Positions 15,338 through 23,915 of a DNA stretch of 26,242 bases are shown here, piece by piece. The number at the start of each line of letters is the position of its first letter. Position 1 is the stretch's first letter. This DNA comes from an uncultured Atopobium sp. (GTDB lineage: Bacteria; Actinomycetota; Coriobacteriia; Coriobacteriales; Atopobiaceae), in NCBI GenBank assembly GCA_937926845.1, contig CALBBS010000159.1:1-26242 (forward strand), in the 5' to 3' direction. The position numbers and the translations under genes are program-made. The notes beneath the pieces were generated by a model that searched no databases, was not told the DNA's origin, and saw nothing but the letters and a program-made list of their open reading frames with translations.

Positions 15338-16754
15338 GGGAGGCCTCCATCTGTTTCAAGCGCTCAATGATACGGTTTCTGCTGATGTCAGCAATGCCAC
15401 CGTTGTAGAGGCCGTGTGCATAGAAAACGTGCTGGCAAGCATTAAGGTCAACCAGGTCAGCGGTCTCTTCAGGAGAGCTTGCCACAAAGGTTTTAGCTGG
15501 ATCAATACCCGCAAGTCTCAGCCTAAGCTGCAGGTCAAGCGATGTGTCGCCATAAATAATGACCTGTTTAACGCTTGGATCTTGCAAGAACTCAAAGTCA
15601 GTCTGGTAATACCAGCCAATATACTCTGTCTGATCTTTTGCTTTTGCCATATAGGCGTCAGCAATCATGATGATAATTGCCTTATCGCCTGGCTGCTTAC
15701 GCAGGATATCAATGGTGACCGAGGTTGCCGTGTCATTCTCGCCCTTAGAAGCCATGCTAATAAGACGACGACCGTTGTAGTCAATCTCGTTATATCTGGA
15801 GGAAGCAATGTTAACGCGTTGCAATGATGCAGCGATAGTTGCAGGTGCAAGACCCATCTCACGCGCGGTTACGATGGCCACAAACAAGTTGTAGAGGTTG
15901 ACGATAGAGTAGCTGTTGAGCTTGTACTCATATGTTGGTGCACCCTCGTGACAATGCTCCTTGACCACAAACTTGCCAGTCTCTGGCTCTACTGAGATGA
16001 CCTCGTAATCAGGAGTTGGATTGGTATAGCCGCACTCCTCGCAAGTTGCGTGACCAAGATGCCTCAGGTGTGCATAATCCCACTTGAGCTTGCCACCGCA
16101 TTTGGGGCAGGCGGTAAGATCTGAAACAATGCCCACTGGCTCTGCGGTGTCTTCTGCCAGCCTTGCAATGGAGTAATACGTACGATGTGTGCACTGAGGA
16201 GCAAGTCTGCAGCTAATCATGTCATCTGCGTTCAAGATCAGATGAGTTGAAGCAGGAATGCCCTTATCCATAACGTCAAACACGTAGTCTGGCGTTGCAC
16301 TGCGAGAGAACGTATCGCGGAACAAATTGGTAACAGACAAAATATCAGGCTGCAGATACGGGAAAATGCGAGGTCCAGAAAGCTCATCAAACTCCATAAC
16401 TGCAAGTTTAGTCTTTGAGGTGCCCTTCCACGTGGCGTTCTTTGCAAACGAGCTTGCAAAGCCGCTGGAAATATTGCCGCCAACGCGGTTAGTGACGGTC
16501 TGATAGCCATTATCGGCGAGAAGATCGTTAAGCAGGTTATTGGTGGTTGTCTTGCCGTTTGTGCCGGTGATAAAGACAACCTGCTCTGGCTTAGCAATGT
16601 CTCCCAAAAATGCAGGATCAATGCCTTCAGCAATAAAGCCTGGCAGCGTTCCGCCCTCATGGTTGGTCAATTTAAGTGCTGCAAGTGTTGCTTTAGCAGC
16701 GAGAAAAGCTACAGGAAATAGTCTGCTCTTTTTTTGTGCCACAGTAACTCCCAT
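15330..16754 (-). CDS. MurT-like Mur ligase-family protein, divergent C-terminus
   Basis: 474 residues. The central ATPase domain has the P-loop GTNGKTTT (about 64-71), followed by NRVGGN and MEFDE, as in MurT. A zinc ribbon with CPKC (216-219) and CEEC (238-241) is inserted in the domain, also a MurT feature. The C-terminal domain (DUF1727 region) departs from the family: the usual KNPAG motif is replaced by SKGEN (336-340), and the LND/DGRD stretch by IADAYMAKAKDQTEYIG (about 364-380). The product is expected to activate a carboxylate with ATP, classically D-Glu of lipid II. The start is uncertain: ATG at 16754 or TTG at 16763. It is translationally coupled to the GatD-like gene. Confidence 0.9.
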   Translation of the reverse strand: MGVTVAQKKSRLFPVAFLAAKATLAALKLTNHEGGTLPGFIAEGIDPAFLGDIAKPEQVVFITGTNGKTTTNNLLNDLLADNGYQTVTNRVGGNISSGFASSFAKNATWKGTSKTKLAVMEFDELSGPRIFPYLQPDILSVTNLFRDTFSRSATPDYVFDVMDKGIPASTHLILNADDMISCRLAPQCTHRTYYSIARLAEDTAEPVGIVSDLTACPKCGGKLKWDYAHLRHLGHATCEECGYTNPTPDYEVISVEPETGKFVVKEHCHEGAPTYEYKLNSYSIVNLYNLFVAIVTAREMGLAPATIAASLQRVNIASSRYNEIDYNGRRLISMASKGENDTATSVTIDILRKQPGDKAIIIMIADAYMAKAKDQTEYIGWYYQTDFEFLQDPSVKQVIIYGDTSLDLQLRLRLAGIDPAKTFVASSPEETADLVDLNACQHVFYAHGLYNGGIADISRNRIIERLKQMEASHE

Positions 16755-16833
16755 CGTGAGCAAAGTCTCTCTAGTTTATCACCTCGCGAGAAGGGCTTGA
16801 AGAACACAGGGCTTCTCGCCAAAAATGTCGCAT

Positions 16834-16866
16834 AAAAAAGCCGAGCCAGGATATCCTGGCTCGGCT
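16834..16866 (-). terminator. Terminator of the pyruvate:ferredoxin oxidoreductase gene
   Basis: A perfect 28-bp palindrome (16839-16866, arms AGCCGAGCCAGG...) can form a GC-rich stem. In the minus direction it is followed by a run of six T. It lies 24 bases after the gene's stop codon. Confidence 0.95.
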
Positions 16867-16890
16867 GAAGCTACGTGAAAGTAAGTTTCC

Positions 16891-19800
16891 TTACTCCTCA
16901 GTCTGCTCCTTACCCTCTGCAGCATAAAGCTCAGAGAGATGTACAAGGTGATCGTAGCGAGCCATAGCAGCTTCCTCGTTCTCCTTGAAGAGCTTCTCTG
17001 CGTGCTCTGGGAACTCGCGGGTGAGTCGGCTGTAACGAGCCTCGTTCATCAGGAACTCCTGGTAGCCGCCCTTAGGTGCCTTGGAGTCAAGCGTGAACTT
17101 CTTACCTGCTGGTGCAGCTGGGTTGAAGCGATAGAGGTTCCAGTAGCCAGTCTCGACTGCCTTCTTCATCTCCTCCTGTGCGTGAGCCATGCCGCCCTTG
17201 ATGGAGTGCATCTCGCATGGGGAGTAACCGATGATGAGGGATGGTCCTGGATAAGCCTCTGCCTCAGCAATTGCCTTCAGAGTCTGCTGAAGGTTTGCAC
17301 CCATGGAGACCTGAGCAACATAGACGTAACCATAGGTCATAGCAATCTCAGCAAGGTTCTTCTGCTTGATGTTCTTACCAGCTGCTGCGAACTGTGCAAC
17401 CTGGCCAAGACGGGAAGCCTTGGAGGACTGACCACCAGTGTTGGAGTAAACCTCGGTGTCGAAGACAAAGACGTTGATGTCTTCGCCAGAAGCAAGAACG
17501 TGGTCAAGACCGCCGAAGCCGATGTCGTATGCCCAACCGTCGCCACCGAAGATCCAGAAGGACTTCTTGGTGAGGAAGCTCTTGTTAGCAAGGATTTCCT
17601 TAGCTGCTGCAAGATCAGACTTCTCAAGCTCAACAACAAAAGTCTTAGAAGCTTCCTTGGAAAGAGCTGCGTCGTTGACGGAATCAATCCATGCCTTAGC
17701 AGCATCCTTGAGGTCCTGAGATGCGCCATCCTCATCGACAAGCTGCTGAGCAAGACCAATCAGACGCTTCTGCTGAGACTGGTGACCAAGCATCAGACCC
17801 ATACCGTGCTCTGCATTGTCCTCGAAGAGGGAGTTGTTCCATGCTGGACCGTGACCGTTTGCATCGGTAGTAAACGGTGAGCAGGAAGCTGGGTTACCCC
17901 AAATGGAGGAGCAGCCAGTTGCGTTGGAGATGTACATACGATCGCCAAAGAGCTGAGTGATCAGACGGCCGTAGCTGGTCTCAGCGCAGCCTGCGCAGGA
18001 ACCGGAGAACTCAAGAAGAGGCTTCTTGAACTGGGATGCCTTGACGTTGTTAGCAACAAGCTCGGTCTTCTCGGAGACGTGGTTGACTGCGTAGTCAAAG
18101 ATCTCCTGCTTGGACTCCTGCTCCTCGATTGGCTTCATGGTCAGAGCATCTGCAGGGCAGATGTAGACGCAGTTGGAGCAACCGGTGCAGTCAAGCTGGG
18201 AAATAGCAATCTGGAACTTGTAGCCCTTAGCCTTAGGACCAACAGCATCCTTGAACTGAGCCTGTGCTGGTGCAGCAGCGACCTCTTCGTCGGTAAGGAC
18301 GAATGGGCGAATGACTGCGTGTGGGCAGACATAAGCGCACTGGTTACACTGGATGCACTTCTCGACGTTCCACTCAGGAACAACAACAGCAATGCCACGC
18401 TTCTCATAAGCAGCAGCACCAAGCTCGAACTGTCCATCAACGTGGTTCTTAAATGCGGAAACAGGAAGTGCGTCACCCTCCATACGAGAGACTGGAGTCA
18501 TGATGTCGCGAACCTGCTTGAGCAGAGCCTCGCGGCCCTCAAGGGTGATTGTGCTTGGAGCATCCTCTGCAGTAGCCCAATCAGCAGGAATCTCAATCTT
18601 AGTAAATGCAGTAGCACCAGCGTCGATTGCTTTGTGGTTCATATCGACGATGTTCTGGCCCTTCTTCAGGTAAGAATGAGTTGCAGCGTCCTTCATGTAC
18701 TGAAGTGCGTCTGCCTCTGGGAGAACCTTTGCAAGAGCAAAGAATGCAGACTGAAGAATGGTGTTGGTGCGCTTGCCCATACCAATTTCCTTGGCAAGGT
18801 CAATTGCATTAATCAGATAAACGTTGATGTTGTTCTTAGCAATGTAGCGCTTTGCCTCTGCTGGCAGGTGGTGTGCAAACTCCTCTGCATCCCACTGGCA
18901 GTTGACCAGGAAGGTACCGCCAGGCTTGACGTCGCGGACCATCTTGTAGCCCTTGATGATGTATGCAGGAACGTGGCATGCAACAAAGTCTGCCTTAGTG
19001 ACATAGTAAGGAGAACGGATCTTGTGATCACCGAAGCGCAGGTGGCTGATGGTGATACCGCCGGTCTTCTTTGAGTCATACTGGAAGTATGCCTGAACAT
19101 ATTTATCGGTGTGATCACCAATAATCTTAATGGAGTTCTTGTTAGCACCAACGGTACCGTCGCCGCCGATACCCCAGAACTTGCACTCAATGGTGCCCTC
19201 AGCTGCGGTGTTAGGAGCCTCAGGATCCTCTGGGAGAGACAGGTTGGTAACGTCGTCAACAATACCAACGGTGAACTCACGCTGAGGAGCATCCTTCTTG
19301 AGCTCCTCAAAGATTGCAAATGCAGATGATGGTGGGGTGTCTTTGGAACCAAGGCCGTAACGACCACCAACAACCTTAACGCCTGTACGACCAGCCTCAA
19401 AGAGAGAAGTAACAACGTCTTCATAGAGAGGCTCACCAACGGAACCTGGCTCCTTGGTGCGGTCGAGAACAGCAATCTTCTTGACGGACTCAGGAAGAAC
19501 GTCAACAAAGTGCTCTACAGAGAATGGACGATAGAGACGAACCTTAACCAGACCGACCTTCTCGCCATGAGCGTTCAGGTAATCGATAACCTCTTCGAGA
19601 GTATCGCAGAAGGAACCCATGCAGATGACAACGCGGTCAGCGTCTTCTGCACCGTAGTAGTTGAACAGACCGTAGTCAGTACCAAGCTTAGCGTTGATCT
19701 GGTTCATGTAGTCTTCAACAACTGCTGGCAGCTGGTTATAGACCTCGTTGCATGCCTCGCGGTGCTGGAAGAAGATATCGCCGTTCTCGTGGGAACCACG

Positions 19801-20445
19801 GCTTGCTGGATGCTCTGGGTTCAGTGCATGATCGCGGAATGCCTGGACAGCGTCCATATCACACATCTCAGCCAGGTCAGCATAATCCCAAACAGCAACC
19901 TTCTGAATCTCGTGAGAAGTACGGAAGCCGTCGAAGAAGTTAACAAATGGAACCTTGCCCTTGATTGCTGCAAGGTGAGCAACAGGAGCCAGATCCATAA
20001 CCTCCTGGACGTTGCCTTCTGCGAGAAGTGCAAAACCAGTCTGGCGAGCGGACATAACGTCAGAGTGATCGCCAAAGATGTTCAGTGCATGGGTTGCAAC
20101 GGTACGTGCACTGACGTGGAAAACACCAGGGAGCTGCTCGCCGGCAATCTTGTACATGTTTGGAAGCATGAGCAAGAGGCCCTGAGAAGCAGTGTAAGTA
20201 GTGGTCAGAGCACCTGAACCAAGAGAACCGTGAACAGCACCAGCTGCGCCAGCCTCGGACTGCATCTCGACAACCTTGACGGTTGTACCAAAGATGTTCT
20301 TTACACCCTGGGCGGACCACTGGTCAACATAGTCTGCCATTGGACTTGATGGGGTAATTGGGTAAATGCCCGCTACCTCGGTAAACGCATACGACACATA
20401 AGCCGCGGCGTTGTTACCGTCCATGGACTTAAACTTTCTTGCCAT
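16891..20445 (-). CDS. nifJ: Pyruvate:ferredoxin (flavodoxin) oxidoreductase, single chain
   Basis: 1184 residues, the normal size of the homodimeric enzyme. It converts pyruvate and CoA to acetyl-CoA, CO2 and reduced ferredoxin in fermentation, using thiamine pyrophosphate. Domains in order: N-terminal pyruvate-binding domain (YPITPSSPM, about 28-36), transketolase-C-like domain (to about 400), gamma domain with GGDGTVGANKNSIK (about 427-440), a ferredoxin domain with two 4Fe-4S clusters (Cys697-700-703-707 and 753-756-759-763), and the TPP-binding domain with a third cluster (Cys817, Cys820, Cys845, and one near 1083). The TPP region has GDGWAYDIGFGGLDH. An AAGGAG site precedes the ATG. It is a single-gene unit with its own terminator. 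Confidence 0.98.
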   Translation of the reverse strand: MARKFKSMDGNNAAAYVSYAFTEVAGIYPITPSSPMADYVDQWSAQGVKNIFGTTVKVVEMQSEAGAAGAVHGSLGSGALTTTYTASQGLLLMLPNMYKIAGEQLPGVFHVSARTVATHALNIFGDHSDVMSARQTGFALLAEGNVQEVMDLAPVAHLAAIKGKVPFVNFFDGFRTSHEIQKVAVWDYADLAEMCDMDAVQAFRDHALNPEHPASRGSHENGDIFFQHREACNEVYNQLPAVVEDYMNQINAKLGTDYGLFNYYGAEDADRVVICMGSFCDTLEEVIDYLNAHGEKVGLVKVRLYRPFSVEHFVDVLPESVKKIAVLDRTKEPGSVGEPLYEDVVTSLFEAGRTGVKVVGGRYGLGSKDTPPSSAFAIFEELKKDAPQREFTVGIVDDVTNLSLPEDPEAPNTAAEGTIECKFWGIGGDGTVGANKNSIKIIGDHTDKYVQAYFQYDSKKTGGITISHLRFGDHKIRSPYYVTKADFVACHVPAYIIKGYKMVRDVKPGGTFLVNCQWDAEEFAHHLPAEAKRYIAKNNINVYLINAIDLAKEIGMGKRTNTILQSAFFALAKVLPEADALQYMKDAATHSYLKKGQNIVDMNHKAIDAGATAFTKIEIPADWATAEDAPSTITLEGREALLKQVRDIMTPVSRMEGDALPVSAFKNHVDGQFELGAAAYEKRGIAVVVPEWNVEKCIQCNQCAYVCPHAVIRPFVLTDEEVAAAPAQAQFKDAVGPKAKGYKFQIAISQLDCTGCSNCVYICPADALTMKPIEEQESKQEIFDYAVNHVSEKTELVANNVKASQFKKPLLEFSGSCAGCAETSYGRLITQLFGDRMYISNATGCSSIWGNPASCSPFTTDANGHGPAWNNSLFEDNAEHGMGLMLGHQSQQKRLIGLAQQLVDEDGASQDLKDAAKAWIDSVNDAALSKEASKTFVVELEKSDLAAAKEILANKSFLTKKSFWIFGGDGWAYDIGFGGLDHVLASGEDINVFVFDTEVYSNTGGQSSKASRLGQVAQFAAAGKNIKQKNLAEIAMTYGYVYVAQVSMGANLQQTLKAIAEAEAYPGPSLIIGYSPCEMHSIKGGMAHAQEEMKKAVETGYWNLYRFNPAAPAGKKFTLDSKAPKGGYQEFLMNEARYSRLTREFPEHAEKLFKENEEAAMARYDHLVHLSELYAAEGKEQTEE

Positions 20446-20463
20446 TTCCTCTCCTTGCCTAAT

Positions 20464-20479
20464 CTGTGATTTCTCACAG
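20464..20479 (-). promoter_or_regulatory. GAAA-tetraloop hairpin in the 5' leader of the oxidoreductase mRNA
   Basis: On the minus strand, CTGTGA GAAA TCACAG is a 6-bp perfect stem closed by a GNRA-type GAAA loop. It ends about 19 bases before the ATG, just upstream of the AAGGAG ribosome-binding site, leaving that site free. It could stabilise the mRNA or, as DNA, be an operator; the 4-base spacing does not fit the usual Rex or CRP spacing of 6 bases. Confidence 0.55.
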
Positions 20480-20731
20480 TATGCGTCTGTGCGATCAAAA
20501 ATAAAGCTGTAGACCCTGGGTGACTACGGAAACATGTTTCATAGTTCGGCCGGCAGCGGTCGCATAATGCTTTTATTATTGCGCAAAAAAACAATGAAAC
20601 AAATCAGAAATATAAGCTGACAAATACCTATTTTTAAGTAGGAATTTCTACCTGCGGAATTACAAAATAAACATAACACTAAAGTGCAAGTTTTTTGTAA
20701 ATCGACAAAATATTCAAGCACACAAGCAGCC

Positions 20732-20758
20732 ATCTGTCTGAAAAACAGACAGATTTTT
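20732..20758 (+). terminator. Plus-strand hairpin with T run, possible terminator of an unseen transcript
   Basis: A 9-bp perfect stem (ATCTGTCTG, 20732-20740, with CAGACAGAT, 20746-20754) has a 5-A loop and TTTT following on the plus strand. Both neighbouring genes are on the minus strand, and in that direction no T run follows. It may end a short plus-strand RNA, or it may be a hairpin downstream of the gene ending at 20840. Confidence 0.45.
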
Positions 20759-20839
20759 ACGTAGGCGCTCAACGTGGACAACTTTATCGTGCGTTGCGTA
20801 CCCTTTGCTGGACGAGCCTTAAATATCGTACTTATCTGA

Positions 20840-21502
20840 TTACTTAGCAGCTTTGATTTCACAAAGTTTCTTGTAACCAAATAAGAAACGCTCTCCTATC
20901 TCGCCTTGAGCATCAGAAGCACATACGATTCCATGTTCATCTGAAGTAAGGAAAGCTTCATCAAATTCGGCAGTTCCATCAAATACCTGGGCAATAACGT
21001 CTGGATTAAACTCTGTTGGCTCATGAAGAGTCTGTGCCAGGTCTAACACCAAACTTGTGACTCCCGATCGAACGCTTTCTTCCGAGACACCCGCAATAAG
21101 CTTTCCGTCTTTTACCAGCCAAAGTACCTCTGGTGCACAATGAGTTTGCTGCTCTTCTCGCTGTGAAATCCTTGCGCGTCCCGCAAGAGACAGAACAGAA
21201 CGCTCTTCCAAAGACTGGTAAGGTCCAACAGTCATAGCAGCCTGTCCATTGCTCTCAAGCAAAATCATAAGAACGCCATCTGGAAACTCTTGTGACCCTT
21301 CTTTAAGTGTTCCCTCAATATGCTGCTTAGCCCAAGCAATCAAGTGCGGAGAAACCTCTTTTTGCGCAACAATTCGCTTGCTCAGCGCACGTAAGTGCCT
21401 GTTATCAAGAGGGAGGACACCTCCAGATAATCTCCAACGACAAACAAGTTCTGGATTATCAAGCTCAAACTTCTGAGCTGCTTCTAGCTCTTCCTGGTCC
21501 AC
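20840..21502 (-). CDS. Protein of unknown function downstream of purH
   Basis: 220 residues, family not recognised. There is no signal peptide or membrane helix. The N-terminal third is charged and helical, the middle has a beta-like stretch FPDGVLMILLESNGQAAMTVGPY and LWLVKDGKLIAGVSEESVRSG (both shown in part), and the C-terminus is basic. I choose the GTG at 21502 because a GGAGG site lies 5 bases upstream; the TTG at 21517 has no such site in a good position. It lies 51 bases after the purH stop on the same strand with a small hairpin in between, so it is probably co-transcribed with purH at a lower level. That neighbourhood alone does not give a function. Confidence 0.75.
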   Translation of the reverse strand: MDQEELEAAQKFELDNPELVCRWRLSGGVLPLDNRHLRALSKRIVAQKEVSPHLIAWAKQHIEGTLKEGSQEFPDGVLMILLESNGQAAMTVGPYQSLEERSVLSLAGRARISQREEQQTHCAPEVLWLVKDGKLIAGVSEESVRSGVTSLVLDLAQTLHEPTEFNPDVIAQVFDGTAEFDEAFLTSDEHGIVCASDAQGEIGERFLFGYKKLCEIKAAK

Positions 21503-21531
21503 AGTGTCCTCCCCCAACTTTTTAAAATGAA

Positions 21532-21552
21532 CTGCTAATCCCGAATTAGCAG
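21532..21552 (-). repeat. Hairpin between purH and the next gene, weak terminator or processing site
   Basis: CTGCTAAT and ATTAGCAG pair across a 5-base loop, directly after the purH stop on the minus strand. The following TTCATTTT is a poor T run, so full termination is unlikely. Confidence 0.5.
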
Positions 21553-21553
21553 A

Positions 21554-23143
21554 TTAGTGCCTAAAGTGACGCTTGCCTGTAAACACCATTGCAATGCCGT
21601 ATTCATCACAAGCAGCAATAGATTCATCATCTCTGACCGATCCACCAGGCTGAATGATAGCTGTTACGCCATGAGCTGCTAGTGTGTCAACGTTATCTCG
21701 GAATGGGAAGAAGGCATCAGATGCTGCCACAAGATTCTTTGAATCAATTCCCATGCGCTCACAAGCTGCCTCTGCGCGCTCACACGCAAGAAGAGCGGCG
21801 TCAACACGATTAGGCTGACCTGGTCCCATACCAATTCCAGCCTGATCTTTTGCAACCAAAATTGCATTTGACTTAACGGTCTTGCAAACTTTCCAAGCAA
21901 ATACCAAATCGCTCAGCTCTTCTGGAGTTGGTTGACGCTTAGTAACAACCTCAAAGCTATCTGCAGCTTCGTCTGCGTGGTCAAGGTCTTGTACTAAAAG
22001 ACCTCCGTCAACAGTTCTCATCTCAAGCTCGCGGCTTCTATCGATTCCGCCCGTAGCCAATACGCGAAGATTTGTTCTCTTTGACAGGCGCTCAAGAGCC
22101 TCTTCTGTAAAGCTTGGTGCAATAAGAACCTCAACGAACTGCTTATTGATGTCTGCAAAGTGCTCAACAAACTCCAGCGGAACCTCTCTATTAACTGCAA
22201 TAATTCCACCAAACGCAGAGATTGGATCGCAAGCAAATGCTCGATCGTATGCTTCAACAACATTTTCCGCCGTAGCAGATCCACAAGGATTCTGGTGCTT
22301 CAAAATAATGACTGATGGGTCATCAAGCTCACGAACAGCAGCCCAAGCTGCATCAGTATCAAGCAAATTGTTGTAAGACAAGGGCTTACCTTGAAGTTGC
22401 TGAGCGTTTGCCAGAGAGTGTGCAGGAGCTCCAGGCATCTTATAAAACGCTGCGGACTGCTGAGGATTTTCTCCGTAACGAAGATCTTGTTCTTTTGTTG
22501 CCTTTACCAGCAAAGTCTCTGGGAATTTACTTTGCTCTGCTTCAACAACACCAGAAAGGTATGCGGCAATAGCGCCATCGTATGCAGCCGTTGTCTTAAA
22601 TACCTTCAAAGCCAGTTGCTGGCGAGAAGCCCTTGTAGTTGCACCATCATGGACACGCATCTCATCAAGAACACGACCATAATCTTCCGGATCAACAACA
22701 ACCGTAACAAAATCATTATTCTTTGCAGCAGAGCGGAGCATTGAAGGTCCGCCGATATCGATATGCTCAATTGCATTTTCAAGAGTTACTGATGGATCAG
22801 CTACAGTCTTCTCAAACTCATAGAGATTAACGCAGACCAAGTCAATCATGCCAATACCAATATTCTCTGCGTCTGCGACATGACCGGGATTGTCTCTACG
22901 GCATAAAAGACCACCATGAACACGAGGATGCAGCGTCTTAACGCGGCCGTCCATCATCTCTGGAAATCCGGTATAAGACTCAATAGGAACTACAGGCACA
23001 CCAGCTTCTTCAAGGATTTTTGCGGTTCCGCCTGTTGAAATTAACTCAACGCCAAACTCTTTAGTAAGCGTTTGTGCAAATTCAACAATACCTGTTTTGT
23101 CTGTTACCGAAATTAGCGCACGTTTGATAGGGGCCTCAGCCAT
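21554..23143 (-). CDS. purH: Bifunctional AICAR transformylase / IMP cyclohydrolase
   Basis: 529 residues, the usual PurH length. It carries out the last two steps of purine synthesis: formyl transfer from 10-formyltetrahydrofolate to AICAR, then ring closure to IMP. The N-terminal MGS-like cyclohydrolase domain (about 1-200) begins RALISVTDKTGIVEFAQ and contains LISTGGTAKIL. The C-terminal transformylase domain has LRYGENPQQSAAFY (about 221-234) and the catalytic Lys282-His283 pair in ILKHQNPCG. I start at 23143 because the PurH family begins here with a AAAGGAG site; an upstream ATG at 23182 is in frame but unsupported. No other pur genes are in the window. It is divergent from the GNAT gene. 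Confidence 0.97.
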   Translation of the reverse strand: MAEAPIKRALISVTDKTGIVEFAQTLTKEFGVELISTGGTAKILEEAGVPVVPIESYTGFPEMMDGRVKTLHPRVHGGLLCRRDNPGHVADAENIGIGMIDLVCVNLYEFEKTVADPSVTLENAIEHIDIGGPSMLRSAAKNNDFVTVVVDPEDYGRVLDEMRVHDGATTRASRQQLALKVFKTTAAYDGAIAAYLSGVVEAEQSKFPETLLVKATKEQDLRYGENPQQSAAFYKMPGAPAHSLANAQQLQGKPLSYNNLLDTDAAWAAVRELDDPSVIILKHQNPCGSATAENVVEAYDRAFACDPISAFGGIIAVNREVPLEFVEHFADINKQFVEVLIAPSFTEEALERLSKRTNLRVLATGGIDRSRELEMRTVDGGLLVQDLDHADEAADSFEVVTKRQPTPEELSDLVFAWKVCKTVKSNAILVAKDQAGIGMGPGQPNRVDAALLACERAEAACERMGIDSKNLVAASDAFFPFRDNVDTLAAHGVTAIIQPGGSVRDDESIAACDEYGIAMVFTGKRHFRH

Positions 23144-23218
23144 TGCCGCTCCTTTGTGTTCGACACTTGCTATCAGAAACACTTACAGCCTATCAGCTGC
23201 GAAACACTACGTACTAGA

Positions 23219-23247
23219 TGTAAACAAACTTGAAACTATTCTATAAT
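23219..23247 (+). promoter_or_regulatory. Promoter of the GNAT-gluQ pair
   Basis: A perfect TATAAT -10 at 23242-23247 has TGTAAA (23219-23224) as a weak -35 at 17-base spacing. Transcription would start near 23254, about 30 bases before the GNAT gene start. Confidence 0.55.
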
Positions 23248-23283
23248 CTTCCGCTGTAAAACACCTGAAAGGAACTATTTCAT

Positions 23284-23913
23284 ATGTCTGCCGATACTCC
23301 AATCATAGTCCCCTTCGAAGATACTGACTTATCAGAACTTATATCAATCGTTGAACGTGTCTGGTACTTGGACAGCGATGAATCAAAAGATGAAAGTCGC
23401 TCACTTGCAACTATTGATATCGCCTATTTTATTGGCGTTTCTACTCATCGCTTTGTAGCAAAGCAAGATGGTCAAATACTTGGTCTTATTTTCTGCTCAA
23501 ACGGAGAAACTCCAGCAGATTTTGAAAAATGGCAGAAGTTAGAAAACGAAACAACAGCAAAAGCTAAGAAACTATTAAGTGAAGCTCGCTTTAAGGACTA
23601 CGAGATCTTTGGTGATGTCGAATCTCATCTTGTTCATGATTATTGGAACACAAACACTAACGATGCCAAATGGGAAATTACTCTGTTCTGCGTTAACCCC
23701 GCTATAAAGAGCCAAGGTATTGGAGGCATGCTCTTCTCCTACGTTCTGGACTTTATGAAAGAGCAAGGAGCTAAGCATTACTTCCTTGCAACTGATGACG
23801 ATTGCGACTTTGGTTTCTATCAGCACAAAGGCCTCACCTGTAAAGATAAGGCAGCTATTAAGTCATCAACAAAAGACTATGGATTTGCCTATATCTATGC
23901 GGGAGATCTCTAA
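23284..23913 (+). CDS. GNAT-family N-acetyltransferase
   Basis: 209 residues, somewhat long for a GNAT domain. The acetyl-CoA pyrophosphate loop is NPAIKSQGIGGMLF (about 138-151), following the beta-4 strand WEITLFCV, and a GFYQHKGL motif near 177-184 matches the usual C-terminal FYxxxGF part of the fold. The substrate is unknown; an insert at about 75-125 with a charged helix may form a specificity element. The ATG is preceded by AAAGGAA with rather long spacing. The glutamyl-Q tRNA(Asp) synthetase gene follows 2 bases later, so the two are co-transcribed and probably translationally coupled. Confidence 0.88.
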   Translation: MSADTPIIVPFEDTDLSELISIVERVWYLDSDESKDESRSLATIDIAYFIGVSTHRFVAKQDGQILGLIFCSNGETPADFEKWQKLENETTAKAKKLLSEARFKDYEIFGDVESHLVHDYWNTNTNDAKWEITLFCVNPAIKSQGIGGMLFSYVLDFMKEQGAKHYFLATDDDCDFGFYQHKGLTCKDKAAIKSSTKDYGFAYIYAGDL

Positions 23914-23915
23914 GA

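Larger units (their letters stand above)
20446..20839. other. 394-bp AT-rich intergenic region upstream of the pyruvate:ferredoxin oxidoreductase gene
   Basis: No credible gene; the short frames here look like chance. Features seen are a GAAA-loop hairpin at 20464-20479, a 12-bp palindrome GAAACATGTTTC at 20529-20540, and a hairpin with a T run on the plus strand at 20732-20758. AT-rich sequence from about 20565 to 20720 could hold the minus-strand promoter. On the minus strand, TTGTTT then 17 bases then ATAATA (about 20570-20600) is one possible promoter, but it is weak. Confidence 0.5.

Noticed and set aside
16939..20217. Several long plus-strand open frames opposite the PFOR gene (235-331 residues)
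   Set aside because: These are antisense frames kept open by the codon bias of the highly expressed minus-strand gene; none has a ribosome-binding site or a recognisable domain.
20464..20479. Rex or CRP operator before the PFOR gene
   Set aside because: The half-sites TGTGA/TCACA are spaced by 4 bases, not the 6 expected for those regulators; a GNRA-loop RNA hairpin explains it better.
20529..20540. LexA box GAAACATGTTTC upstream of the PFOR gene
   Set aside because: The core is GAAAC-N2-GTTTC and does not match GAAC-N4-GTTC; it is only a short palindrome.
20539..20880. 113-residue open frame on the minus strand in the PFOR leader
   Set aside because: It overlaps the end of the gene at 20840, has no good ribosome-binding site, and consists of AT-rich translation with random-looking composition.
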